Source: Nitrospinaceae bacterium (GTDB lineage: Bacteria; Nitrospinota; Nitrospinia; Nitrospinales; VA-1). Taken from it: 63,501 nt of DNA. Position numbers and translations under genes: made by a program. The stretch lies in the NCBI GenBank assembly GCA_029261595.1, contig JAJDAZ010000034.1, positions 1-63,501 on the forward strand, written 5' to 3'. Positions 44,668 through 53,700 of the stretch are shown piece after piece (position 1 is the first letter of the stretch; every line of letters begins with the position of its first letter). The notes under the pieces were generated by a model, which did no database searches, was not told the origin of the DNA, and saw only the letters and a list, made by a program, of their open reading frames with translations.

Positions 44668-45162
44668 GTGGGTATTTTCATAATCGCATTTGTTGGCTTT
44701 GTTGTTGGGCTGGTTCTCCTTGTTCTGCTCAAAAATACCTCTCCGCCTCCTCCTCAAGAACAGGTTCATTTTGACAATCCAGAGGATAAACCGCTTTATT
44801 TAATCGACCCGGAAGCTTTCCAGGAAAAATGCACCGAGTTCCTGACAAAATTTAATCTGGAGCATGTTCACTCCATTTGGGCTACCGATCACGAACTGGA
44901 AATCATCATGAACGATGAAACCCCGGTGGTTGGCGGAACTTACCTGGCCCTTTGCATCATCGACCCCCCAAACAAAACCGTTGACGTCATGAAGGTCAAG
45001 GGATTCCTGGATACCGTCAAAGGGGAAGGGGCATCGCGCGGCATATTCATCACAACCGGTTATTTTTCAGATGAAGCCATCAACAGCATTGAAGAAGAAC
45101 CCGTTGAACTGGTCAACGTGGTTTCTTTTTTATCCTATTTAAAGAAGTTTGATATTTATTAG
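44668..45162 (+). CDS. Membrane-anchored protein with degenerate Mrr-like domain
   Basis: This 164-residue protein has an N-terminal helix (IFIIAFVGFVVGLVLLVLL), a Pro-rich linker (SPPPPQEQ), and a soluble domain. The end of that domain (GASRGIFITTGYFSDEAINS) matches the last half of Mrr-type PD-(D/E)XK nuclease domains. The catalytic Asp and Q/E-x-K are not present (IIDPPNKTVDVMKVKGF instead), so it is probably not a nuclease. GTG at 44668 follows the previous TAA without a gap. Being last in the respiratory operon, it may assist assembly, but no function can be read. Confidence 0.55.
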   Translation: MGIFIIAFVGFVVGLVLLVLLKNTSPPPPQEQVHFDNPEDKPLYLIDPEAFQEKCTEFLTKFNLEHVHSIWATDHELEIIMNDETPVVGGTYLALCIIDPPNKTVDVMKVKGFLDTVKGEGASRGIFITTGYFSDEAINSIEEEPVELVNVVSFLSYLKKFDIY

Positions 45163-45225
45163 CCTTCCGGCGTTTTAAGCACCCTTCTCCTTTTCCTTGT
45201 CTGTCCATCCGCCCCATACAAAATA

Positions 45226-45273
45226 TTGGCCGTTTTAATATTTCCTGATATCATGAAATAACAGGGTGTTATT
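45226..45273 (+). promoter_or_regulatory. metF promoter with overlapping operator
   Basis: TTGGCC (45226-45231), a 17-base spacer and TATCAT (45249-45254) form a promoter. Starting three bases later, AATAACA-GGG-TGTTATT (45257-45273) is a perfect 7-3-7 inverted repeat covering the expected transcription start. That position suggests a repressor site. The cognate protein is unknown. Confidence 0.5.
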
Positions 45274-45343
45274 CCGTCTGGGAATCATAAATCCGGTCAC
45301 TCTCAAAATTCCCAAAATTTTTTTGTATGGTAAATGTAACTTT

Positions 45344-46222
45344 ATGAAAATCAGCCAGATTTTAAATCAGGGGCGGCAAATTTTTTCCTTTGAGTTTTTT
45401 CCTCCCAAATCAGATAAAGGGTTCGAACAATTATTCCAAACCATTGAAAACCTGAAATCGTGGGACCCCGGTTATGTTTCCGTCACCTATGGGGCGGGAG
45501 GCAGTACGCGCTCCAAGACCCTTGAGCTGGTGGGCCGGATCAAGCGCCAGATTGGCCTGGAAGGCATGGCCCATTTGACCTGTGTGGGTCACACGACGGA
45601 CGAAATCCGCAGCAATCTGGACCGTCTTGAAGAAGAGGGAATCGAAAATATCCTTGCGCTTCGCGGGGATCCCCCGCAGGGAGAGGATGAGTTCGTTAAA
45701 ACGGAAAATGGGTTCGGGTATGGCAACGAACTGGTGGCCTTTATTCGGAAAAATTACTCATTTTGTCTGGGGGTTGCGGGTTATCCGGAAGGCCATGTGG
45801 AATGCTCAGATAAAACCGTGGATTTGGAAAACCTGAAACGGAAGGTGGATGCAGGAGCCGACTTTATCGTGACGCAACTCTTTTTCGACAACCGGTTTTT
45901 TAATGAATTTGTGGAGCGGGCGCGGGCTATTGGCATAACGATTCCGATCATTCCGGGGATCATGCCGGTCATCAACGCACAGCAGACCAAGCGATTCACC
46001 AAAATGTGCGGTACCTCCATTCCTTCCGGTCTATTAGCCGGATTGGAACGGCACCAGGAGGACACCCTCGCCATCGAGAAGATCGGTGTGGAACATGCGA
46101 CCCGGCAATGCGAGGAACTTTTACAAGCGGGCGTACCGGGAGTTCATTTCTATACCCTGAACAAATCCAAAGCCACCTTGAATATTTTGCAGAATCTGAA
46201 AAACGGGACGAGTCCTGCATGA
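45344..46222 (+). CDS. metF: 5,10-methylenetetrahydrofolate reductase
   Basis: This 292-residue FAD-dependent TIM barrel reduces methylene-THF to methyl-THF for methionine synthesis. Hallmarks: FSFEFFPPKSDKGFEQLF with catalytic Glu, SVTYGAGGSTRSKTLELV, AHLTCVGHT, ENILALRGDPPQGEDEF, VAGYPEGHVEC, FIVTQLFFDNRFF and GVPGVHFYTLN. ATG at 45344 gives the normal N-terminus (MKISQILNQGRQ); the 26 codons upstream in frame are not conserved-looking. It stands behind its own promoter and a palindromic operator. The next gene starts 28 bases downstream and may be cotranscribed. Confidence 0.95.
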   Translation: MKISQILNQGRQIFSFEFFPPKSDKGFEQLFQTIENLKSWDPGYVSVTYGAGGSTRSKTLELVGRIKRQIGLEGMAHLTCVGHTTDEIRSNLDRLEEEGIENILALRGDPPQGEDEFVKTENGFGYGNELVAFIRKNYSFCLGVAGYPEGHVECSDKTVDLENLKRKVDAGADFIVTQLFFDNRFFNEFVERARAIGITIPIIPGIMPVINAQQTKRFTKMCGTSIPSGLLAGLERHQEDTLAIEKIGVEHATRQCEELLQAGVPGVHFYTLNKSKATLNILQNLKNGTSPA

Positions 46223-46250
46223 AAATTTACTTTTTTGAAAATTATAATCC

Positions 46251-47015
46251 GTGTTGCTAGTCGGAATTCTCATATTTATCCTTTCCTTTTCGGTTCCATC
46301 CGTTGCTCATTCAGAACATGACAACGCGCCCAGGGATATCACTGAGGACATGGTTCTCATTTCCGCAGGGACTTTTAAGCGAGGTTGTGATCGCTTTGGT
46401 CATCGTCATGGAGCGCCCGCCCATTTGGTTTATATCGACGCCTACCTGATAGACCAATACGAGGTCACCAACGAGAAGTTTGAAAAAGTTTTCCCCGAAC
46501 ATAAGCTTCGCAGAAGTCAGTATTCGCAATGCGACGACTGCCCGGTGACCAAGGTCAGCTGGTTTGAAGCGGCGGATTATTGCCACCTTAAGGGGAAATC
46601 TCTGCCCAGTGAAGCCCAATGGGAGCGGGCGGCCCAGTTGGACAACGGTTGTCAATTCCCTTTTGGCGAGACATTCGACCCCGAAAACCCGCAAGCGCGG
46701 GGGGGCGTTAAACTAAAAGATGAAAGTTCTCCCGTGGGAAGTTTCCCTCCCAATAAGAAGGGGCTCTATGACATGGCCGGAAATGTCTGGGAGTGGGTGA
46801 GCGATTGGTATTCCATCCGCTATTATTTTCGAGAGGTCATGTATAATCCACGAGGTCCCAGACACGGTATCATGAAAGTCCGGCGCGGAGGGTCCTGGTC
46901 CGACAGTGTCAAAGCGATGCGTACAGGGTATCGCGATTGGAGTTCCCCCTTCTCGCGCGGGTTCAGTGACATCGGTTTTCGATGTGCCATTAATATTAAA
47001 TTGGATACTCCGTAA
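46251..47015 (+). CDS. Exported FGE-sulfatase-fold (SUMF1) protein, non-catalytic
   Basis: This 254-residue protein starts at GTG (46251), with TTG at 46254 as alternative. A signal peptide (LVGILIFILSFSVPSVAHS) is followed by the full formylglycine-generating-enzyme fold: EDMVLISAGTFKRGC, IDQYEVTNEKFEK, PVTKVSWFEAADYCHLKGKS, LPSEAQWERAAQ, GNVWEWVSDWYS and KVRRGGSWSD. The Cys pair that binds copper in true FGE is missing from the last region, so it is probably a binding or structural protein. Extra Cys pairs (SQCDDCP) may form disulfides. It is followed one base later by the LRR gene. Confidence 0.8.
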   Translation: MLLVGILIFILSFSVPSVAHSEHDNAPRDITEDMVLISAGTFKRGCDRFGHRHGAPAHLVYIDAYLIDQYEVTNEKFEKVFPEHKLRRSQYSQCDDCPVTKVSWFEAADYCHLKGKSLPSEAQWERAAQLDNGCQFPFGETFDPENPQARGGVKLKDESSPVGSFPPNKKGLYDMAGNVWEWVSDWYSIRYYFREVMYNPRGPRHGIMKVRRGGSWSDSVKAMRTGYRDWSSPFSRGFSDIGFRCAINIKLDTP

Positions 47016-47016
47016 A

Positions 47017-47751
47017 ATGGTAACCGCCGCCAAATTAGAATACATTGACCGCCTGATCGACGAATGCCTTTCCGAGGACGGCGAAGCCCTGGAGTTGAAC
47101 GGAAAATTTATCGGCGATGAAGGTGTGGAAGCGATGGTGTTGTCGGACCGATTGGAGGAAATTGAGAATCTGGATCTGACCAAAAACACCCTGACTCACA
47201 AAGGCGCGGCCTTATTGGCCCAATGCACCCGGTTGAAAAAGCTGAAGAGGTTGTATATCGGGGATAATAATATTGGCGATAAGGGAACCACCGCCATTGC
47301 CCAGGCTGAGTTTTGCTCCAACCTCGCGCACTTGGATCTTCGGTTCAATAACATGGGGCCGGAGGGAGGGTTGGCGATCGCCCAATCGGACAAATTTCAA
47401 AAATTGCAGGTGCTGATCATGCAGGAAAATCAGGTGGGCGATGATACCCTCATCACCATCGCAAAATCTCCAACCTTCGCCAACTTGAGAAAGTTAAATT
47501 TTTATCGGGCCGATATCTCAGTAAAAGGAGTGAAAATTCTGGCGAAATCCAAAGCCCTGAAACGTTTAAAATATTTAAATATTGCGAGAAACTATCTTTA
47601 TCTGGACACTGCCAGGGCCCTGGCGGAAACCAAAACCCTCACCAATATAGAAACCCTCCTGATGTTCGATACCGGGATAGGGGATGAAGGGGTGCAGGTC
47701 ATCATGGCCTCGGAATCCTTTGCCAAATTGAAAACCTTCCGGGTGACTTGA
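47017..47751 (+). CDS. Leucine-rich-repeat (RNI-like) protein
   Basis: This 244-residue cytoplasmic protein has about seven 28-residue repeats of the ribonuclease-inhibitor type, for example FIGDEGVEAMVLSDRLEEIE, LDLRFNNMGPEGGLAIAQ and LNIARNYLYLDTARALAE. It has no enzyme domain, signal or membrane segment. It starts at ATG (47017), one base after the FGE-fold gene, so the pair is an operon. LRR proteins of this kind bind other proteins; the partner is unknown. Confidence 0.75.
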   Translation: MVTAAKLEYIDRLIDECLSEDGEALELNGKFIGDEGVEAMVLSDRLEEIENLDLTKNTLTHKGAALLAQCTRLKKLKRLYIGDNNIGDKGTTAIAQAEFCSNLAHLDLRFNNMGPEGGLAIAQSDKFQKLQVLIMQENQVGDDTLITIAKSPTFANLRKLNFYRADISVKGVKILAKSKALKRLKYLNIARNYLYLDTARALAETKTLTNIETLLMFDTGIGDEGVQVIMASESFAKLKTFRVT

Positions 47752-47820
47752 AGCCCGCCTTCTTAAACGCATTCCTCATCATCCGTAAGAAAGCGGCGGA
47801 AAATTTCGGTCAGGAATTTT

Positions 47821-48480
47821 CTAGGAATCCGCTTTTGCAAATTTGATCTGATTGTAAATTGCGAATACTTTCCCGGAATACTTTTTGGTCTTCTTGCCTT
47901 TGCGTAAATAACGGGCGGTCCGGGTGGGACCGTGGTTATACGCTTCCAGCGCGGTGTTCATGTTGCCAAACCGTTTGATCAATTTGTTCAAATAATAAGA
48001 TCCGAGAGCGATATTATTTTCGGGATGATACAGAGTATGTTTTCCCTGCCACGTCATGTTCGCCTCCGTAGCCAGGGCTTTTCCCGTTCTTGGACGGATC
48101 TGCATCAATCCTAAAGCGCCCACCTTGGATTTTGCCTTATGATTGAAAGAACTCTCGGTGATGATGAGAGCCGTTAGAAATAAAGGATCGTAGCCATACT
48201 TTTTGCTGTGCGTGAGGATATGTCGGGAAATTTGATCCTTTTCCTTTTCTTTGAGACCGGTTTTGTAATCGGTGATCACGCTTTTAATTTTTGTATGAAC
48301 TTTATATTCAAGGACTGCTGAAGTTATTTTTACAGGAGTATTTTTTTGAACCCATACCCTTTTGGATTTTGGGTCCATCTCGTTGGCCATGCCCACCTTA
48401 GCCGGGAACAACAGAAAGATCATTCCAGCGATGGTCAGCGTAATTATGTTCGATCGAAATTGGTAGATAGAAAACGTCAT
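47821..48480 (-). CDS. Lytic transglycosylase (SLT domain)
   Basis: This 219-residue exported protein has an N-terminal signal (IITLTIAGMIFLLFPAKVGM) and a C-terminal SLT domain. The catalytic Glu is in LIITESSFNHKAKSKVGALG. LMQIRPRTGKAL, NIALGSYYLNKLIKRFGN and ALEAYNHGPTRTARYL complete the family pattern. It cleaves the glycan backbone of peptidoglycan. The basic C-terminus (RKGKKTKKYS) may help wall binding. Separate gene, reverse strand. Confidence 0.88.
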   Translation of the reverse strand: MTFSIYQFRSNIITLTIAGMIFLLFPAKVGMANEMDPKSKRVWVQKNTPVKITSAVLEYKVHTKIKSVITDYKTGLKEKEKDQISRHILTHSKKYGYDPLFLTALIITESSFNHKAKSKVGALGLMQIRPRTGKALATEANMTWQGKHTLYHPENNIALGSYYLNKLIKRFGNMNTALEAYNHGPTRTARYLRKGKKTKKYSGKVFAIYNQIKFAKADS

Positions 48481-48684
48481 TTTTTATCCCCTAGCCAATA
48501 CATTGGTGAACAAGGGTTAGCTATATATCGGATACAGGATAAAAAAGTAGGATGGAGGGCGGGTTAAGCAAAAGTCACAAGTTGGAAACAAATCCCGAGG
48601 ATTGGAGGGGGCACCGCCAGGTCCCTGAAATTTCCTTCCAGCGGGAGGTTTGCGGAAAAATATTGAATTATCGCAACTTAGACT

Positions 48685-49371
48685 TCAGGAGTAGCGGTCG
48701 TTCAGCCAGGGTTCGGCGGTGTTGGAATAGCCGCGTTTTTCCCAGAAACCCAGCTCATCATGCTCGCGGAATTCAATTTCGCCGATCCATTTGGCGCCTT
48801 TCCAGGCATACAGTTGCGGCGTGATCATGCGCACCGGTCCGCCGTGGTCGCGGGTCAGAGGGTGTCCCTCCCAGTGGTGGACGAGTAAAACGTCCTCTTT
48901 CATGGCCTCTTCCAGGGGAAGGTTGGTGGAATAGGCATCAAAAGCCTTGATATATACGTATTTAGCGTTGGGAAGCGGCTCGCAATGAGCGGCGATATCC
49001 TGGAATCTGACCCCCTTCCAGTGATTGTCCATCTGGCTCCAACTGGTCACGCAATGAAAATCGGAAACGTCTTCGACCTGGGGAAGCTCCATGAACTGAT
49101 CCCAGGTGAACATTTTCGGGTGTTTCACCAATCCGGAAATGGTCAGGTTCCAGGTGACTTCGTCAAGCTCCGGGTGGACGCCCAGGTCCAGCACCGGCCA
49201 GTTTTTAGACGCATGTTGACCGGGCGGAAGCTTGGGGTTGCCGTCGCGGTTCAGCTCTCCCGACCCCATGGGGATTTCATCGTCCCACTTTTGCTTTTCC
49301 TGCAGGGCTTTACGGTATTCGATCAGCTTCAGCCGACCTTGAATGCGTTTGGAATTAAGATCGAATGACAT
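48685..49371 (-). CDS. Sulfite-oxidase-family molybdopterin protein
   Basis: This 228-residue protein has the molybdopterin domain of the sulfite oxidase/YedY family. Its molybdenum-ligand Cys107 is in DFHCVTSWSQMDNHWKGV, and VLLVHHWEGHPLTRDHGGPV and YAWKGAKWIGEIEF are further pterin-site signatures. There is no signal peptide and no haem or dimerisation domain, so it is probably cytoplasmic and short for the family. Its substrate is unknown; sulfite oxidation cannot be claimed. Confidence 0.85.
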   Translation of the reverse strand: MSFDLNSKRIQGRLKLIEYRKALQEKQKWDDEIPMGSGELNRDGNPKLPPGQHASKNWPVLDLGVHPELDEVTWNLTISGLVKHPKMFTWDQFMELPQVEDVSDFHCVTSWSQMDNHWKGVRFQDIAAHCEPLPNAKYVYIKAFDAYSTNLPLEEAMKEDVLLVHHWEGHPLTRDHGGPVRMITPQLYAWKGAKWIGEIEFREHDELGFWEKRGYSNTAEPWLNDRYS

Positions 49372-49455
49372 GAGTGGGGAGGTTCACCTTACAAGTTTCT
49401 AATAGATTCAACACGAATGCCATATTGGGTAAACACTGTCAGGAAGCTTTGATAA

Positions 49456-49851
49456 TTACTGGACCTCCAAAACTTCGAATTCCTTGCTACTAAAAGTTGT
49501 TGCATCAAAGTATTTGTCAAAAGTCAAATTATGGCATATTTCATGTTGAATTCCCCTGGCATCCTCAACCACAGCCTGAATTTCAAAGGTGCCCCATACC
49601 CATATTATTAATCGGCAATACGGGTTGGAATCCGTTTTATTTACGATCCGTGTGCGGTTCCTAAATGTTTTGTGGAGGGTATAAGTGACGGAGCGCACAA
49701 AAGAAACGTCGCGCCCGGATAAATAAATATAAACTTTATAAAGTATCCGCTTATCCAGCCGCTTGTAATGAATAGTTTTTTTTTGGTTTTTTGGGGCATC
49801 GAGATCGTAGGGCCGATCTTTAATTTTTACATCGAGTTTATTCAAATACAT
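49456..49851 (-). CDS. pYEATS-domain protein
   Basis: This 131-residue cytoplasmic protein resembles the prokaryotic YEATS (pYEATS) domain. The markers are YKVYIYLSGRDVSFVRSVTY, TLHKTFRNRTRIVNKTDSNP and LIIWVWGTFEIQAVVEDARG, the V-x-Y-x-L-H-x-T-F and W-G-T-F-E-I patterns. Eukaryotic YEATS domains bind acylated lysines. The bacterial ones are predicted sensors found near membrane proteins and defence-like genes. It begins 13 bases after the gene for a two-helix membrane protein, and the two form an operon. Confidence 0.6.
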   Translation of the reverse strand: MYLNKLDVKIKDRPYDLDAPKNQKKTIHYKRLDKRILYKVYIYLSGRDVSFVRSVTYTLHKTFRNRTRIVNKTDSNPYCRLIIWVWGTFEIQAVVEDARGIQHEICHNLTFDKYFDATTFSSKEFEVLEVQ

Positions 49852-49864
49852 AATAAAAAAGGTC

Positions 49865-50422
49865 CTAAGTATTTTCTTTAATATCTATGCCAGGTGGCGC
49901 TATTGAAGGCTTGATAGAATCATCATCCTTAACGCTTTGATTATTTTCAGTGTCTTTCCCTTGTACTCCAGGTTCAATTTGTCCAGAAAGAAATTTCTTT
50001 TCCGCCGCCGATTCGCCAAAATAATATCCTATGATAGAGCCAATGAGTGGACCGATTGAGCTTGCGACAACCTGAATGCCATTTAAAAGTTCTTCGTTAG
50101 AAATACCGTTTCTAAAACCCACAAATGATAACGCTAATATAAATACAAAAACAATTGACAAGGCAAGCAGGTGGCGGAATTCAACAATGATTTTTGTCAA
50201 TAAATTTAGAAGCGTACGGCGGATCGATTCCTGCGGGTTAATCCATGAATAAGAATCCTCATCTGTATCTCCCGACGCTGGTTCAGATGGTAAACAAGGC
50301 TGGAGTTTAAACCGGCCCCAGCAAAAAATCCAAGCCAACCATTGGACCAGAAATGCAATTGAAAAAACAATTCCGATCAGGACAAAAATTCCCGTTGAAT
50401 TCGCATTAAAGAAGTCTAACAT
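49865..50422 (-). CDS. Membrane protein coupled to the pYEATS gene
   Basis: This 185-residue protein has an N-terminal helix (GIFVLIGIVFSIAFLVQWLA), a second one (LLALSIVFVFILALSFVGF) and a third near 135 (IGPLIGSIIGYYFGESAAEK). That last stretch, glycine-rich and ending in Y-F-G-E-S-A-A-E-K-K, is typical of small membrane proteins of unknown function. A Pro-rich hydrophilic tail follows. I use ATG at 50422; a TTG at 50440 is also possible. It precedes the pYEATS gene on the same strand. A membrane effector or anchor is possible, but nothing shows which. Confidence 0.5.
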   Translation of the reverse strand: MLDFFNANSTGIFVLIGIVFSIAFLVQWLAWIFCWGRFKLQPCLPSEPASGDTDEDSYSWINPQESIRRTLLNLLTKIIVEFRHLLALSIVFVFILALSFVGFRNGISNEELLNGIQVVASSIGPLIGSIIGYYFGESAAEKKFLSGQIEPGVQGKDTENNQSVKDDDSIKPSIAPPGIDIKENT

Positions 50423-50736
50423 TGAGCCGCCCAATTGCAATTAACAACCATTATATGCTTCAAATCATTTTAGATGGGACTCTAATATCCAATAGAGAAT
50501 ATATCAAAAATTTTTGGCATAGTGAATGAAATTGCAATTCAACACAGTAAGTTCGTCAGAAATCGACATAAATTTCCTCATTTCAGGTAAAAGTCACAAA
50601 CTAGCAATTTTTATAACAATTGACTGAAAACTAAGAAATTATTTTTCTGAAAGATGGGGGATTAAATATAAAGGGATTCTTTCAAGAAACCGAAAAGGTA
50701 ACAATGTAAATCCTTCGCCGGAGATTTCCCCCCCTC
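50423..50736. other. Divergent intergenic region
   Basis: These 314 AT-rich bases separate the pYEATS pair from the glycosyltransferase cluster and hold both promoters. A TTGACT at 50622-50627 lacks a good -10. A TTGGCA-like box at 50514 is not correctly spaced for sigma-54. No RNA gene or repeat is visible. Confidence 0.4.
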
Positions 50737-53700
50737 ATGAGCCTTAAAATCCTGACCTTTAATTGGCACGAACCGTATCTTTGTCTTTTATCCAAAATTG
50801 GCCATCAATTTTTGGTGGTGGAGCCGGAAATCGCTCCGGGAAAAACCAGAAACTGGGACGGGAACATGCGTCCCGTGCCGGAAAATGTGCGTCTTTTATC
50901 CCTGGAACAAGCCAGGGAGCAACTGAACCAGAACGCGGTCGATTTGATCATCGCGCACAACGTAAAAGACCTGATCGAGGTCAGGGATCACACCCTTCCC
51001 AAGATTCTAGTGTTTCACAACCGTCTGAGCACGGAAATCGGGCTGGGAAACGGAAAGGTGGACCGGGAGGAATACCTCGCGAAAATCCAGCCTTTATTCA
51101 GTCAGGTCAAAAAGGTATTCATTTCCGAAAGCAAAAAGCAGGATTGGGGGATGGACGGAGAAGTGATCCTACCCGGACTGGATGTTTCTGAATACGATGA
51201 TTACACCGGGGCAAACCCCCATATTTTGAGAGTGGGCAATCTGTTTAAAGAGCGCGACCTCATGCTGGGGTATTCGGCCAGCCAGCAGGTGGTGGATGGA
51301 TTTTCCACCGTCACGCTGGGAATGAACCCCTCGATTCCCTCGTCCCGTCTTTCAAGGGGATTTCAGGATCTCAAGCATCATTACAGCCATTGCCGATTGT
51401 TTCTCAACACGACTGTGGACGAATATGAAGATGGCTACAACCTCGCCATGCTGGAAGCCATGGCAACAGGAATGCCGGTTATTTCGACCTGCAACAGGAC
51501 CTCGCCGATTGAAAACGGCGTGAATGGATACATCTCCGATGATATAGCGACCCTTCGGTCTTCAGTGGCCGAATTATTGGATGATCTCGGCAAGGCCAGA
51601 GAGTTGGGTCAAAAGGCGAGAGAAACCGTCCAGCGCCAATTCGGGCTGGAAGCTTTTTTGAAATCCTGGACGGAAGTGATTCAGGAAACCATTGTTGAAT
51701 TTCTTGAAGCGACGGGTGTTTCCCTGACCGCTTCCCAAAAGCCGTTTCATGAGAAGCCGCGCAAAAATATTCTGATGAATTTTGTGTCCTTTCCCGTGAC
51801 CACGGCCTATTACCTGGAGCGGGCTCTCAGAAAAGAACACAATGTGATCACCAGCGGGGCCATGATCACCCAGGAGGTCATTCGCACATGGAACCTTGAG
51901 GCGTTGAAATGGAAAGTACAACCTCAGGATATTCCATGCAACTCGGATGCAACCGTGTCGGATATGCTTAGCCAATTGCCTGAAGGATGGCAACCGGACC
52001 TTTATTTGTGGGTCGAAACGGGGCTGGGCGGGTTTCCGCCGGATTTGCGCGATCATTCCCTGCCAAAAGCCTGTTACCTGATAGACACCCACATCCATTT
52101 TGAACGCCATAAAGAAATCGCCAAACAGTTCGATTTTGTGTTCCTCGCCCAAAAGGCTTATGTGGAGCCCATGAAAGCGGCGGGATGCGGGCAGGTATCC
52201 TGGTTGCCGCTGGGCTGCGATCCTGAAATTCATGGCAAGAAGGGGCCGGAGAAAAAATACGATGTCGGGTTTGTGGGGTCCGTCACTTCTGCGCATACGA
52301 GGCGCAAACGTTTACTGGGTAAGATCGGCCAACATTTTTCCCTGCATTACGATCGCAAATTCATGGATGAAATGGCCGAGATATTTTCGCAATCGAAGGT
52401 TATTTTTAATGAAGCGGTGAACAACGATCTGAACATGCGGGTGTTCGAGGCGCTATGCAGCGGCAGTCTTCTGGTCACGGACGCGGCTCCCGGAAGCGGG
52501 CTGGAGGACTTTTTTCAGGACAATGAACATTTGGCCATCATTACCGAAGAAAATATCATCGGACGGATTCGCTATTATCTCGAAAACCCGAAAGAACGGT
52601 TGCGGGTTGCCCGGAAAGGACAGAGAGAAGTGCTGGCCAAACACACCTATGACCACCGGGCAAAAGATATGCTGGCCACTCTGGACGAACATTTCAGGAC
52701 CCATGCCATGTCCGAAGCGAAAGCCAATGATTTATCTCCAGCCGAAGCCGAAAACAAGCCGGATTCGTATTATCAAAATGTGAGGGAGGATCTTTTTCCC
52801 CTCATTCCGGAAGATGCCACCACGATTCTGGAAGTGGGATGCGCCGCCGGCATGACTGGGAAGGAATTGAAGAAGCGGCCGGGAGTGTTTGTCGCAGGCG
52901 TAGAAAACGATCCCGAAGCGGCTCGCCGGGCGCGGGAGGTTCTGGACGATGTGGTGGAAGGAAATATCGAGAACCTGGAGTTGCCCTACGGCGAGAACAG
53001 CTTTGACTGTATTTTATTCGCGGATGTGCTGGAGCATCTCGTGGACCCGCTTTCCGTGTTGAAAAAAATGCGCAAATACCTGAAACCGGAAGGAACGGTG
53101 GTGGCAAGTATTCCCAATGTGCAGTTTTTTGGAGTGGTTCACCATTTAATAGACGGAAACTGGACTTACCAGAAAGAGGGAATTCTGGACGAAACGCATT
53201 TACGGTTTTTTACCTTCAAGGAAATGGAAAAACTGTTTTCCGGAGCGGGTTTTGAAATTGGCCAGGTGAATGAAACCCTGGACCCGCAGTTTAAGGAAAT
53301 TGAACCGGGGAGTCGCACTTCCCTGAATATTGGACGGACGACCATCAATGACCTGACTCCCGAAGAGTACAGGCGCTTTTTCGTTTTCCAATATAAAATT
53401 TCAGCCAGGCTCAAGGTTGAGGCAAGTCGGAGTCTGGACGAGTTGCTGGAGAAAGCAACCCTTCTGGAAAAAGAAAGCAATTTTCAGTCGGCCAGGGTAG
53501 CCTATCGCGAAATGCAGGAGCAGGCTCCAGAAAGCCTGGAGGCTATTTGCGGCGAGGCAAACTGCTGTATGCACTTGCAGGACGCCGAGGGGGCAGGAAT
53601 TCTTTACCGGAAGGCCCTTGCTCTGGATCCGCAGTATGTATCGGCCCGGATGGGCATGAGCTCTCTGGAATTGCAAAAAGGAAACCTGGATCAGGCCATG

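Noticed and set aside
50514..50535. Sigma-54-like box (TTGGCAT ... TTGC)
   Set aside because: The two elements are too far apart; the GG and GC must be ten bases apart.
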